From NCBI RefSeq assembly GCF_018320785.1, contig NC_054872.1, positions 23,704,769 to 23,768,768 of the forward strand: a stretch of 64,000 nt of DNA. The letters are read 5' to 3'. This stretch comes from Cheilinus undulatus (taxonomy: Eukaryota; Chordata; Actinopteri; Labriformes; Labridae). The number at the start of each line of letters is the position of its first letter. The stretch's first letter is position 1. This document shows positions 20,615-33,279 of the stretch, piece by piece. The translations under genes were made by a program, and so were the position numbers. The notes under the pieces were generated by a model. It was not told the DNA's origin, did no database searches, and saw only the letters and a program-made list of their open reading frames with translations.

Positions 20615-21988
20615 ATGGACAGCTGTGGGGGTAAGTGTTCTTTATGTAAAGAGTTAAATGGGATAAGTCTTAATGTAAAATAGTGTATTAAAAAGTAAAA
20701 CTCTCAGCCAATAAATGTCTCGATTTAAATGGAAGCCAATAGGCCAACACCAAGAAGTTAACTCTTTTTGATGTGGTTTGTGCAGTAAGTTAAAAACTTG
20801 TACATAAAATGACACTGCTCCACTACATTATGCAATGCCTCTTACATCTTCTTTCAGTTACTCTTCATTGGAAACACAAAAAATGCTGCCATTCAACTGA
20901 AACCATTGTTGTGTTTTGTGCCCCAATAAATCGTTGACCCCCGAAAAGATAGAAAGAGGCTGGCTTGAGATCATTCAATTATCCATAGTCAGTCACTGGA
21001 CGCATTACCTGAGGATGTCTGTAAAACACTGATATATTTGCTAAGGAGGTTGATCAATAAGTTAATTAGCAAAAGTTTTAGATAATTATTCATTAAAAAA
21101 TCTGATATTGTTATTGATTTAAATTATTGTCTTCTGATTGTCCTGACCTTAACACATAACACATCTGCAGTTGCTTTAAGCAGTGCTTGTTTTTTATTCC
21201 ATATTTCTTATACTTGTACTCATACACTTTACCTTGCCTTGTCTTTTGTGAGGTTGTGTATGGATTTGATTTGATTGTATTTCTGAGTATGCATTTGAGT
21301 GTTTTTGTAGTTTTGCATGTTCTGCCATTGCTATTCTGTCAGCCAAACTAGTAAGTGTTCTGTTTTACAGACATCCAAGTGAAAGAGCTAAACAAGCGCG
21401 CCTCAGGCCATGCATTTGAGGTGATCTTGAGCCCCTGTAACATGGACACAAAGGAGTTTCCATTGTCTCCTATGAAGAAAAAGGAAACTTCGCTGGATGA
21501 GATCAAGAAGAAACTGGACGCTGCAGCAGAGAGACGGAAGGTAAATGCAAAGAAAAGTATTGTGTAAACAACTAAATGAGGTCTACAACTCAAGGTTTTT
21601 TGAATTATTGGTATTACAAAGCTTTCTTCTCTCACTTATTCAGAGTCAAGGTGCTGAGGTGCTGAAACAGTTGGCTGAGAAACAGGAGCATGTGAAGGAC
21701 GTCCTGCAGAAGGCCTTAGAGGAGAGCTGCAACTTTAAAAAGATGGCGCAAGAGAAACTCAATCATAAGATGGAGACATATGAAGAGAACCGCACTGCAT
21801 GGATGGCAGCACTCAATGAGAAATTCAAAGAGAAAGTAAGTCTATAATGGTGTTTCAAGCCATCTTAATTCTTTTTTTGAAATAAAAACACTAAAATGAT
21901 GACATTCTTCTGTTTGAAACAATAACAGGACAAGAAGCTTGAAGAGGTGAAGAAGAACAAGAAGGCGATACAAGAAAGGGAGAACTAA
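20615..21988 (+). CDS. stmn1: Stathmin (oncoprotein 18), four coding exons
   Basis: Cytosolic phosphoprotein that sequesters tubulin dimers and promotes microtubule catastrophe; phosphorylation switches it off in mitosis. Coding exons: 20615-20630, 21371-21540, 21644-21835 and 21929-21988, all GT-AG and in frame, giving 145 residues (human STMN1 has 149). Residues 1-5 (MDSCG) are followed by [20 protein letters not shown] and then the stathmin-like domain. All four regulatory serines are present: S17 in KRAS (human S16), S26 in LSP (human S25), S38 in LSP, and S63 in ERRKS. Residues 46-145 are a charged alpha-helix with blocks [20 protein letters not shown] and [16 protein letters not shown], the tubulin-binding repeats. 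The tail ends KAIQEREN and lacks the acidic ending of human STMN1. There is no Golgi-targeting Cys pair as in STMN2-4, so it is the cytosolic type. Which fish paralogue (stmn1a or stmn1b) it is cannot be told here. Confidence 0.94.
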
Positions 21989-22370
21989 TATGTTTATAAT
22001 CTGACAAAAACAGCAGTTACATCTCCAAAGATAAGCTTTGTATTTTTTACCTGACATAACTAGGTTTTGTATGTTCTGGTAGTTTTCTATTATGCAGTAG
22101 AATGAAAGTTTGTTATTCAGTGTTAGACTTGGTCCTGAATTTGTCTGACTTTTCTTCACTTGTAGGTTTCTTATTGGCAGCTAGATACACTGTATTTTCT
22201 GAGGTCTAATCTACATTTTCCATGAGGATGTATTTCATTGATATTAATTGGTCCTTGTGCTTCATGCTGTTACAGTGCTTTGTTCAATAATGTTCTGTTG
22301 TTTTACTGTAAGTTTGAATATACTGTACAATACCAAGGTTCTGACATTAAAGTCTGTATCTAAAATGAAA
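21989..22370 (+). other. stmn1: stmn1 3' UTR with ATTAAA poly(A) signal
   Basis: After the TAA stop the sequence runs without splice signals to ATTAAA at 22346-22351, a common variant poly(A) signal, followed by TG/T-rich sequence. This gives a 3' UTR of about 380 bp, a plausible length for a stathmin mRNA. Confidence 0.55.
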
Positions 22371-24190
22371 ATAATGTTTTTGTGTGGAGAATTGAATATA
22401 TTTTTTCACATTAAAGGTGTGAATATTTTTTTACTTCGTGATGGAAAAAATAATAATTTGGTACCTATGCACTGCTTACACCTGGTGGAAGTAAGGATGA
22501 AGCTTTGTAATAAAAAAAATAAAAAAAACTGGTGGTGGTTGAGATGTCTAGGTCACTTCATCAGCCCTATGAAAACTTAGTAACATAAGTTTAAGGAGGA
22601 CCCGTGCCAAGCTTGTGGTCAATTTAGGGGTCAAGGGTTGGAGGCAATACAAATACATAACCATCGTTTCAATAACCATTGTAACTGTCTCACTTTTAAA
22701 AAAAAATCATTTTTGGATAAAAACAAACTGAAGTATTGCTTTTCACGTATAATAATAAAACATGGCATGGGTCATAATCCCTTTCACTAACGTTTTGCAG
22801 GCAATTTAATGCTCTTGTATCCACAGCAATGACAGTGTAGCACAGAAATGTACACAGCTGGTTGTGTTTGGAGTGACTACATTGTCATACACACAGATGC
22901 TGCTTCACAATCCCATCTTTGTCACGTGTTGGAAGGAAACTGCTGGATTCTTGTCCAGCCATGAAGTATTTCTCTATAGACAACACAGGAGACAAAGGTT
23001 GCCTTTACTCTGAGAACCATTCTATGCCAGTGCTTTTTGTTCTGTTGTTTCTGTTAGTTTTTCATGCAAATATACAATCATATTAATACCCAACACACCA
23101 AAAGTAAAATTAAACACAAGTTTTTTGCTAGACTTGAACTTTCCATTCATTGTGTTCTTGAATTTTTAAATCTAACTCTTGATGATTTCTTGTTTTGCAA
23201 AGAACTGCCAGTTACCATTCTTGTTTGCGTAATATAACTCGAGAACATATTCCACGTTTATTATGGACACATCCTATATCCATCTCTCTTGGGTATATTC
23301 ACTCTGAGATGGTGGGACAATAAAGATCTTTCAGTCAGACAAAGGGGTCTTTGTAACTGGATGCTGAACAAGAGAAAGGCACAGACTTTAAAAGTAATGT
23401 GAAAGCACCAGTCGAACAGGGAAATACTTGCTTTGAGAACCAAATGAGATTCAGTGAGATAATCCATGGAATTTGGAAGCCAAATCACTGCATGTGTAAA
23501 CAATTTATATTCCAACTTTGTCATGTTAACCAGAGTGTGGCACAGTCACATGCAAGTGTAGGAACCTGTTACACCGAATTCATCATGCACAAGTGGTAAT
23601 TTATTTTATTTTTTATCTCAGAGGTAATCTATAGCCTACAACTGAAAAAAGAGCAATGGCATTCAAATCTAAATAATCAATAGATAAGCAATATAGAAGT
23701 GAAAGAAATGTGAGCTGTTGTGACAAAAAAGAACCTCAAAAACAGTTCTAATACTTTTTTCTATAATTATTATTATTGTAAATGTGTACATTGCTTTGGA
23801 AATGAAACTGATGATGTTTTACATGCCAACAAAGCATTGAAATGAATAGAAGGCATTGTCTTGTGGGCATATTATAAAATATTTGAGAAATATCAACATT
23901 TTGACCACATTGTATTTGCAAAGATATTAAAAACTTCTAGGACAATGATCTATGGCTGTTAGCACAGCATCTATGATACCGCATAACCTATGAGTGATAA
24001 AACAAGGTTATTGATTTTATTACTTGGAATGTGTAATAAAATTCCATGACTTTAAACATTTTAATAGTGTAAGCACAAATTTGTAACATAATATTTAGCT
24101 TAAAGACGACAAAATAACGTCTGAGTATGACAGAAATACCTCAGTGAAGCGCCATACATTCATTCAGCAGTAGAAGAATTTCCGTTAAGA
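22371..24190. other. Intergenic sequence downstream of stmn1
   Basis: AT-rich with no exon or element I can name. The small open frames on both strands around 23261-23599 overlap each other and show no family motifs. Confidence 0.4.
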
Positions 24191-24199
24191 AAGGGTGGG

Positions 24200-24467
24200 C
24201 TGATTGGCCAAGCGTCTGCTGTCATTGGTTAAATCCTTGTTTACGTCCGAGGCGATTATCAAGATCGCGCTTTCTGATTGGTTGAAACAGCCGCCCGTCA
24301 GAGCTCCTGTATCCTCCCGGCAGCTGCACTGAGAGCTGCTAGGCGCTTCTCCCGTTACGGCCGCCTTCTATCTGCTCACCCTTCAAACAATGTTATCTAT
24401 ATTCTGTACTGCTCTAAATCAACCTTTGAAGGCTACATAAAGACTCTGGTGATTCCTCTTGTTGCAG
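24200..24467 (+). promoter_or_regulatory. paqr7: Candidate CpG-rich promoter and non-coding first exon of paqr7
   Basis: Three ATTGG (inverted CCAAT) boxes at 24203, 24224 and 24277, a GGGTGGGC box near 24193 and a locally high density of CG dinucleotides mark a TATA-less promoter. From about 24290 the sequence looks like a 5' UTR and ends at TTGCAG|GTATGT, a strong donor with its last exon base at 24467. The next coding exon downstream on the same strand with an open acceptor is paqr7 (CTCCAG at 34006-34011). No gene reading the other way is visible nearby. Assignment to paqr7 is inference across about 9.5 kb. Confidence 0.4.
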
Positions 24468-25359
24468 GTATGTCAGTTGTATTTGTGTTTGTCATTTAGT
24501 CAAGGAAAATAATGCTAGTTTATTCGATGAAATTTCACAGTGACATAGCGTGAAATACGTTCAGATGCTGCTTGAAGGGAAGCCTCCTAAACGTGCAGCG
24601 GTATTTTAATGTAACATATCACACAGCGCACAAAGGAGGCTCGTGATGCTCATGGATTTGAGACAAGCCCCAGGGCTCAGAGGAAGAAGGGATGCAAATT
24701 GATTTCCGACCCCTATATCTCATATTTCCACAGACATGTCGATCAGGTGCACGATTTGCTGCTGGGAAATTACTGCACCAGGCCCAGAAAGGCCAATGTT
24801 TAATACATAGACTTCACAGTGAAAGATGCTTCCTTTGTCTTAGCCGAGCGTTTTTCTTCACCTATAAATATTTTAAAGGATTGCTACCCTTTGCTGGAAA
24901 CTGAGGGTGTGGACGGCGGATGGGGTTATGTTACGTAATCCCTTCCCATTCATCACTCCACGCCTTTTCCTCCTGAACCTCGGCCTGTGTTCATCCCACA
25001 CAGACACAGCCTGCTCTCCGTGGAGCTGCTGTATCCATATCTTCTCACTGTGTATTAAAGGCAAAAAAAACAACAACCAAGAAGCAGGATAATAGGCTAA
25101 CTGAAATTAACCCTGTTCTTAGAGGGTGCTCATGCTAGCCTTCAAGACGAATTCAGTAGAGTAAAGCATTGGTTTACTTGAACAGCCCTCATTTTAAGAT
25201 ACAATTAGCTGAATTTTTGCACTGCTGGGCTATATGTGTTTTAATTTAACTCAGACATTTACAAATTTTCCTAAATTCCTCAAAGACAGAGAAATGTCTG
25301 ATAATGATACCGGTCTTGTTATAGCAAACTTACCTATGTAACATGGACCCCCCCCCCCA

Positions 25360-25850
25360 AAAAAAAGGCATTTCAAGCAAGTTGAGACCAACACTACTCA
25401 GTGCAGTCCACTTCTGAGGTCTCCTCCTCAGTACTTCTTGTTCTAAATTGAGGACTCTGTTCAATAAAAAAGGCACCTCATAAGGGGGGTTTAAGAATGG
25501 CTTGTTTTCATTCATACATTTATCATAATTAGGGAGAAATGCACTTAAAAGTGCACTTCCATATTCATGCTGGAGGCAATGTCAGAGCAGATTGTTGACT
25601 CCCAAAACACATGCATTCTGGGATCTCTTCTAGCGCGAATGTGGAAGTGCACTTTAAAATGCATTTCTCCCTCATTGTGAGATGCCTATGAATGAAAAAA
25701 CAATGGTTTTCTTTTAGTAAATACACTTTATGGGGTGCTGTTTTTAGTGAACAGTGCCCTCAATTTAAAACTAAAGATAATCAGCGGAGATGGGCAGAGC
25801 TGAGCAGCACTGGCCTCCACTTGGCATATTGTATTATTGTTGTTTTGGTT
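25360..25850. mobile_element. Foldback (long inverted repeat) element, copy A
   Basis: The left arm (about 25380-25560) and right arm (about 25642-25840) are inverted copies. AAATTGAGGACTCTGTTCA at 25446-25464 pairs with inverted AAATTGAGGGCACTGTTCA at 25751-25769. The inner palindrome GGGAGAAATGCACTT pairs with AATGCATTTCTCCC. Arms of about 180-200 bp flank a loop of about 80 bp. There is no coding capacity. Related arms occur at about 39165-39230 and 46745-46975. Confidence 0.7.
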
Positions 25851-26026
25851 GAGAACCCCCTGGTGGCCAAATTTTACATACTGTATGTTTTAAGACCTTT
25901 GTGCAAAGGTCTGTCACAAATACAAGTCATAATCTGTATTTGTTGTTAGGTGTTATTTAGACTAACATTCTCATTTTTCCTATTTTTGTTCCCTGTTTTT
26001 TCATGAAAGGACAAGTCTTACTAGTT

Positions 26027-26830
26027 TAGTGGTTCTCACCTGGTTGGTCTGGACCCAAAAGTAGTCATGGAGCTTTTTTAGTGGGTTGTGGAAAAAATGG
26101 TGGCAGAAGGTCAATGAAGTATTACAGTCCTTAGTGATCATGCATACTTTTTTTTTTGTCTGTTTAAATGTTTTCTCAATATTTTACTTAGAAGTGAGTA
26201 TTGGCAAGAACCGCACGATACGATACGCATCACAATACTTGGGTCACGATACGATAGTATCACGATATATCAGGATATCACGATATTGCGATATTCTACA
26301 CAGTTCACTAAGAAAAATATAGAGATGATGTATATGTAAATAACACAATACGTTGGTGATGTTCCCGCTTTATTTCACGGCAGCAAGACAGAGCTTGTAA
26401 ACGGCATTTCCTTTCTTTAACTGGCTGTTTGTGCTCACACAAACGAGTGAGCAAGTCATATTTTACTAACAACTCAGCTAAAATATTAATTTTTATTTTT
26501 TACCAAAAATTGATATTAAGAGTTGAAGTATCGATATTGTATCAGATGTCAAAGTATCGCGATATATTGCCGCATCAATATTTTTTCAGAGCTCTAATTT
26601 AACTCATCTTCTTTAATAACGAGGCAATTTCTCAAGATCTCTGGAGATGGAAATGTATATAATCATGGGGAAATGGGGTGTAAAATATATAATTTCTGCT
26701 TTTTCAGTTATATATTTTGCTCCATCTGAGATTATTCATTACATAAATGTCCATTTTTTTAAATTTGGGGTAGAGATTTGTTATTAAAGAAAGTAGTGGG
26801 TCCCAATGCTTGACCAATAAAGAACCACTT
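26027..26830. mobile_element. Charlie-like hAT remnant with a nested 'CGATAT' element
   Basis: The ends are TAGTGGTTCTCACC at the left and inverted TAAGTGGTTCTTTA at the right, the Charlie/hAT terminal motif. Flanking 8-mers TACTAGTT and AAGTAGTG agree at only 5 of 8, so the target duplication is weak. The middle (about 26195-26595) is rich in ATCACGATAT/TATCGCGATATA words at both ends and matches in style the element at 31915-33156, so it is probably a shorter relative inserted here. No transposase is left. Confidence 0.55.
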
Positions 26831-28439
26831 AAGTAGTGCATATGGAACTGAGAGAAATTAATGCAACATTCAAAGTATTATCTTCTTTTTAACTCATAGA
26901 AACTCTATGCAGCAATCAGCTCAGTGATGATCTGCTATGAAGTGTTGTATGGACAAGTCCTTTTTTTCGCTTCAGTTGTATTAAAATTTGTTAACAATTT
27001 ACACGTTGACATTTAACACATAAACCTTGAAATACAATAAACTCTTCAAGGAAAAAGGAATGCAGAGCAAGATAAACATCCTTTTCCTGAACATAGTTGT
27101 TTGATAGTTGATAGTTGTTTGATTGATAGTTCTTACTAACGCCTGGTTTATGTCAAAGCTATGCCATAGCCACCCCAGTGTTCATACAGCCCTGAACCCA
27201 ACAGAGGGGCGTAACACGTATGTGCACATCATCAAAAATGTAATTACGTGGGAAAATGACGCAGACCTCAAGTCCTTGTGATTGACCCACTGGTGAGCAT
27301 AGTGTGACTGCCAGTCTGAGTAATGTCCACAGGCATATTGTGCACAGTGTGAGATAAATGGCTGCAGACGGCAATACGACTAGTAAAATGTATTCTCCAG
27401 CATCCGAATATACCAGCGTACTTGGTTTTAATGCCATGGTTTTCTGTTCACAAACAAGCAGGAAATTAAAGGAACTGGAATAAAAACTGCACTGTCAAGC
27501 AGTGTTGAGTGGAGTTTTGCAGTGTGACGTGGACACACCAACACACAAGTTTGTTTCTCTCACAATGGCATTTCCATTTTAAGTTACCTGTATTAATTTC
27601 TGCCTATTTTTATAAACTAATAAAAAGTCCTCACATGAGCTTTTAATAAGATATAATTCACCATATTTTCATCATTTATCTTTTTTAAAATCTTCGTTCA
27701 TTGTGTGGGATTAGCCAAGAATAGACCCCATATCTTCCAGAATTTCTATTCTTTTTTTTAAATATTTAATAGCATAACCACGGTGTAAAAACATTTTCTA
27801 TCATTTTATGTCTTTTGTTTTAAAACTTTCAAATCCTACATACGCCTCTAAGAATGCAGTATAATATCGATCCTATGACACGTTCTGGGAGCAGTTTCTT
27901 GTTTGCAATCACCGTTACTGAGGACTAAGAAAGAAAGCCTCATTGTCAGGATTTATGACTGTAAAGAGACAGCTGAGGTCATATTTTTACGGCCCTTGAG
28001 CCCATGTGGTGTAAAACTGTCCTTCAAGATGATTCATCATGTTGCAGCAGATTAGAAGCTTTGGGACACCAGTCAGATGGTCAGACGAGCAAACAACAAC
28101 AAAGGAACACAGCCACTGCCACAAACACTTACAGGCATATCCATTCATGTGAATAAAATCCATGTATGATTTTAAAATTGCCGGGATCAATAAAGTTGTT
28201 ACCAGCAATGCATCATATGACCAATCTGCAATGGGAATGAGGTTGCCATCAGTTTCCAACAATCAGGATTATCACTCAGTGCTGGGAATCATCTCTGCAG
28301 AACCTTTTAGTCTGCGGCTTATTGTTTCAGTTTTATGGCCTGTAACTCCATTCTCATTAACCTCGATTCAGGCCACAGCAGACATCCACTTCAGCATCAG
28401 TGCCCATTACCTGTCTGCCTCAACATTAGTGCTGTACAA

Positions 28440-28520
28440 TTAATCTAATCTCGATTGCAATGTCAGGCTGTGCAATTACATAATCGGATAAAAGGCCACA
28501 TTTATATTTGTATTAACTAG
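28440..28520. repeat. Fragment of a hAT-like terminal repeat
   Basis: TGTACAATTAATCTAATC followed by CGATTGCAATGTCAGGCTGTG resembles the ends of a common fish miniature hAT (compare 35544-36016). Only one end is recognisable. Confidence 0.35.
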
Positions 28521-29582
28521 TATTGAAAAGTAAAAAAAAAAAAAAGTGTCTGCAGAAAGGTCTTTAAGTTTACAAGAGTGCCACTATTGAAGTTTTAAGA
28601 GGCACTTTTATTTACAAAAAAGGGGAAAAAAATTTGGGACAACAGATATTTTGAGAGCAGTTCTGTGCTCTGATGTGCAGTTATTGCTTTAGTTGTTTTT
28701 CTTCTACTCTATCCTATTGGTTTCTTTAATATTTCTCTCAAACATTAACAATATTTAGACAGATTTTATTCACCCGCCAATTTTAGATTAAACATTTAAA
28801 TTGACACAAACAAGTAAAGCCCCTGCACTGTGAAAATGTCTGAAATTGTTTTTGTTTTGTGCAGTTGAGTCTGCTATATTGCCCACTATGTGCAGCTCAC
28901 AATATAGTGCATAGGTAGTAGAGAATGAGTGAGTGGTTACAGACACAGGCAGTGAAATGGGGATAATTCTGAGCTCAAAACTTATTAAAAAGCCCCATCA
29001 ATAATCAATACTAACACCAGATCAGCACAGGGTGATGACTGGTGGTCAGATCAGCACTCGGTTCTCCAATTGTTTCCTCCTTGCAGAAACTTGATCATCT
29101 TGGTGTATCCATTTAATTAGCATTCATGAACAAAGACCACACTAGTCAGATATTAGTTTGAATAATTTAATGTTGAAATGATGAAATTGTAGAGAAATGG
29201 AGGATGAAGGGATGAGCTTAAGGGTTGAGGGATGAGGAGATGAAAGGATGAATTTATGAGGAACCGAGCAGATGGATGCAGAGATAATGTGAGCTGTTTG
29301 AGCCGGTCCGATCCAAGGAAAGCTGGAGGTTTGGGACTTGCGTTGGTGAAGGTTGATCTAAGACCGATGATTGACTGGCTTGAGCTGGTGATGGCGTAGC
29401 CAAAGGGAGTTTGAGAACTTGAGACCTGGACAGAGGGGACGGTGACTTACTGGTGTTGGCTGCTGTTGGTACAAAGTCTGGAAACCATACTGGTAGAGAC
29501 TCTGGGTGGGGGGACATCTCCTTGTAACTCTCAGTAAGGAGCCCCCAGTGGTTCCTGTACTAAGAAATAGAGAAGTTAGAAA

Positions 29583-29832
29583 CTAGAAAAGCACTCAGAG
29601 AGTGCAGACCTCCGCCATTAGTCCTATCTCCCAATAGTACAGAATCCTTTAAAAAATTCCTGGATTCAGATGGTGATCCATATCACCAGCAGTTCTTCCA
29701 TATGCCATTTCTGACATTTCATGAAAATTTCATCAAAATCCCTCCACAACTTTTTGAGTTATGTTGCTAACAAACTAACAAACAAATGAACAAACCCACC
29801 CGATCACATAACCTCATTGGTGGAGGTAATAA
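29583..29832 (+). mobile_element. 3' end of an RTE-like LINE or LINE-derived repeat
   Basis: The sequence CAGACCTCCGCCATTAG, then a CATTTCTGACATTTCATGAA stretch, then CAACTTTTTGAGTTATGTTG and an ACAAAC-rich run ending CATTGGTGGAGGTAATAAA is a widely dispersed animal retroelement tail that I recognise as RTE-type. It has no coding part. The GAGGTAATAAA end defines the plus orientation. Confidence 0.5.
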
Positions 29833-30106
29833 AGGGGTTTTGGGTGGGAGGGATGTGAAAGCAGAGTCAGAGGCATATGAATGAGTGAGGCATGCTCATA
29901 TAAGTTGGGTAGCGGAAATGGGATTAGGTAGAGCCTTGATCTTTGTTCCTAAAATTACTTTATAAAACTACATTTAATTGGTTACCGTCATCTGACTTTG
30001 TTGTGGGTTTCCTCGTTGTAGCAGCTTATGAAACAAGAAGGGATCCTTGTGAATGTCTCTTTATTCTTATTATTATTCTCAGTTATTATATTAAAATATC
30101 CTCATC

Positions 30107-31066
30107 AGAGCCCGACCAATTGATCTGTGGCCAATTAATTGGGCCAATTGTAGCGTATCACAGGTTAATTAACATCGGCCAATATGTAGCCGATATATTA
30201 ACCCTTAGAGCTCACGCGGCCTGATCCGTGCCGCAGGCACTTCCCTTTATAAATCCCTTGGTGACATTTGAACCTTAAGTCGTGGGGACTAACTTTTTTT
30301 TTTTTTCCTATAAAAGCTTTGCCTTTCTAATCATATCTTCCAAGCATTTGTAGCTCTTACAGAACATTTTCTAGTGAGGCCGGAACTTGACTGACTTTCC
30401 GGAGTCTCTGAGGACAGTGTTGTCCTATACAACAACATGTGACACAGTTTATAAAAACGTTGATAACTTTTGAACCATACGTCATAGAAATGTAATCTTT
30501 TTTTCCTCTGAAAGTTGAGTTTGTTTGCTTCCATCGTTTTCTCTGTAGTTTTAAAGGACGCCGTTGTAGCAAGCCCGGAACTTTGGTGACTTTTCGGGGT
30601 CTTTGAAGATTAAATCCACAGCGTTACATCCGATAATAAGCATATTTCATCCATTTTTAATCCATTTTCGATCATGTACTTTGACTTTCTTCAGTGGGCA
30701 GCAATATTTGTTGACATGCAGAGCATTGTGGGAGTTGTAGTTGACCAGTTGCATCTCTACTGCTTAGAGGAGTAGAGACGCAGGAGTAGAGAATAAACAG
30801 CACTGTTAATTCACATGTCCACCATTATCTAAGACAATTATACAGTGTTTTAATGTCATATAAGTTGCATATTTGTAAAATAAACAAAGATAATATAAAT
30901 ATAAGAATTTATGTTTATTTACAGTATATATCCTGTGTATATCAATGTTATTTCATATATTGGCCAATATATCTGTTATCAGCCGATATATTGGATATCA
31001 GCTTTTTTAGCCCCCAATATTGGTATCAGCATCGGCCCCAAATATCCAATATTGGTTGGGTTCTAA
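30107..31066. mobile_element. DNA transposon with perfect 8-bp target duplication (hAT-type, non-autonomous)
   Basis: TCCTCATC occurs immediately outside both ends (30099-30106 and 31067-31074). The ends are imperfect inverted repeats: AGAGCCCGACCAATT at the left and, inverted, AGAACCCAACCAATATTGG at the right. Inner parts repeat GGCCAATAT/CCGATATATT motifs. About 960 bp; short open frames inside do not resemble a transposase. The 8-bp duplication supports the hAT superfamily. Confidence 0.7.
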
Positions 31067-31914
31067 TCCTCATCTGATGTAACTTTAATGAAAAAATTAA
31101 CTAATAGGCCTACAAACAGCCACTGATGCACTCGACTAAAAGTTACCATTCAACACAGTTAGTGTTTGGAATGCAACAGTGATCTTGTTTTCATTATTTT
31201 TACAGGTTTAAACATCGACTTCTAAAACAGACAATTTGTCCCAGCAGCTTTGACAAAAACAAAGATGTGGATTTGGTTCATCAATTTGTATTTAAAACTT
31301 TCGGCAGTTGTTTCTACTGCTGTGTTGATTTTCACACCTCCTCAGCCTCCACTCTTACTGTACCTCACATGTATGCAGTGTCACAAGTCCAAATCAGCAA
31401 GTTTATCTCTTTATGCAGGGGTGGCATGAAATTTGTGTGCACACAGATAAGGATCATCATTTATTTACCCTTACTGGCATCACTGATCATATCTTCTTTT
31501 AACATGAAAGTATCTGGGATACGTTATGGTAGACTATAATTTAAACACTGCTCACTGCTGTAACAGTTTTTCTGTGGAATAGAAGTGTGCTGTCTATAAC
31601 CTTATCTCAGTGGTTGTCAGACTAAGGTCTGGGGACTCCTGGGGGTCTGCAAGCCACAGCTTGGGGGTCCACGAAATAATTCAAAATAAATTATTAAGTA
31701 ATGCCATGTCATTGAAAATCAAATAAATAAATGTAGGGACCACAGCGCAATAAAACAACCATACTAGACCAATGACTCCCACATAGGTCAGCTTTGGGCC
31801 AATAAAATCTCAGATATGATTGTGACATTAGTCACTCATCAGTCACTATGCTCAAGACGCATTTGGTGTGCAGGTACAGCTAGCAACAAAAGATGAATAG
31901 TTAAGTGTGTACTC

Positions 31915-33156
31915 TAGGGGTGGGAATCACAGGGTACCTCACAATATGGTACAATACGCGATACATGGTCCACGATACAGCGATACTGCGATAATCGATA
32001 TATTGCAAGAAAATTGTATAACAATACATCACAAACTATGTCTAACTAGAGAATACAAAATAGTTGTAAAATGGTTAAGTGCAGGATTTCTCAGTTTATT
32101 CACAACAATTTAGTGTCAATTTCACAGAATTGGACACAGACTGAGCTAAATACTGAATATGAAGTGCATAAAGTCTATAGATATATTTAGTATATATATA
32201 TATATAACTAGTTACATAATTTTAAGTTAATGTGGAATTTAACAATGTAGAATTAAGCTATTTAAAAAATATGTAGTCCTGCATCATCTCGCATTTTAAC
32301 TATCTTTGTTCAATCTGAAGATGAGGATTTTCCCCATTTGTTGCACTAAATTAAAATGCTGCCATGATTTTTTTTAAAGAATAGGGGAATAAATTAATAT
32401 GAGTGAATGTACTCCAATCCTATATATATCGTGTTATATCAGTTTTTTTTATATCATCACATAACAACCAAGTGTTTGTGGAGGGAGATTATGGGAGACG
32501 GGCTGATCGTCACGTCCAGCTTTAAGGACTGATGGACTATTTTACGGGGGGCATATGTGACAGGCCAGTGTTTCTTTACTGTATTACTGAAACTGTCATT
32601 CTTAATGATACTACACAGGATAGGTTCTTAGAAATAAAATGACTGTAATTATGGTTGCACAAGTAGAGACCAGCGGTAGCTTCAACAGGCTTGTTTGTTG
32701 ACATTGGCGTTAGCTGTAGCGCTAACACGATGATGCCTAACTTGTGGATTCGTCGTGCTGTCTGAGTATTTTACTCTGGCGTGGCATATCTTGCAAACGA
32801 CCGTCTAACTCCTGTCTAAGTTTGTGCTGTTTTTAATCTTTTGGAAGCCAAAACAATCCCACACATCCACTATGAATGCAGCAGAAGTCGCTCAGCTACA
32901 AGCAACCGGCTCACGCAGACCAGAAGTCTCGCATGATTTCGTTGTCTCAAGAAAGAAGAGGCAAGAGTCAACTGCCAGCTGGCGATGTCTGCCGCCAACT
33001 AGCGGTCAGGGGGTGAAATTACCCCACAAACTACCGCACCAACAAAATGATTAATTAATTAATTAAATATCGATACTGCGTTTTAAATATCGATAAAAGT
33101 ATCACGCCAGGAAGTATCGCGATATTTCAATGTATCGATTTTTTGTCCCACCCCTA
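31915..33156. mobile_element. Nested hAT-type element, 1242 bp, with 8-bp target duplication
   Basis: The ends TAGGGGTGGGA and TCCCACCCCTA are inverted repeats. They are flanked by GTGTACTC (31907-31914) and GTGTACAC (33157-33164), 7 of 8 identical. Subterminal regions at both ends are packed with ATCGATAT/GCGATACTG/TATCGCGATAT words. It lies wholly inside the hAT of 31608-33646 and is therefore the younger insertion. I see no transposase; the open frame at 32824-33054 has no motif I recognise. Confidence 0.8.
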
Positions 33157-33279
33157 GTGTACACTTCATCAAGTGATCCTAGGCCCAAACCAGCTAAACT
33201 GAGAAAATAAGATAAAGCTATCTGGAGTTTGGTTTTATTGAGAACAGCGACGGAAGACTCAAATGTGTCGAATAAAGCC

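Noticed and set aside
21348..21635. Minus-strand 95-codon open frame
   Set aside because: It is the antisense shadow of stathmin exon 3.
29254..29517. Ser/Pro-rich 87-codon minus-strand frame
   Set aside because: The composition comes from a degenerate GATGAGG/GGAT-type repeat nearby; no homologue comes to mind and no splice sites bound it convincingly.
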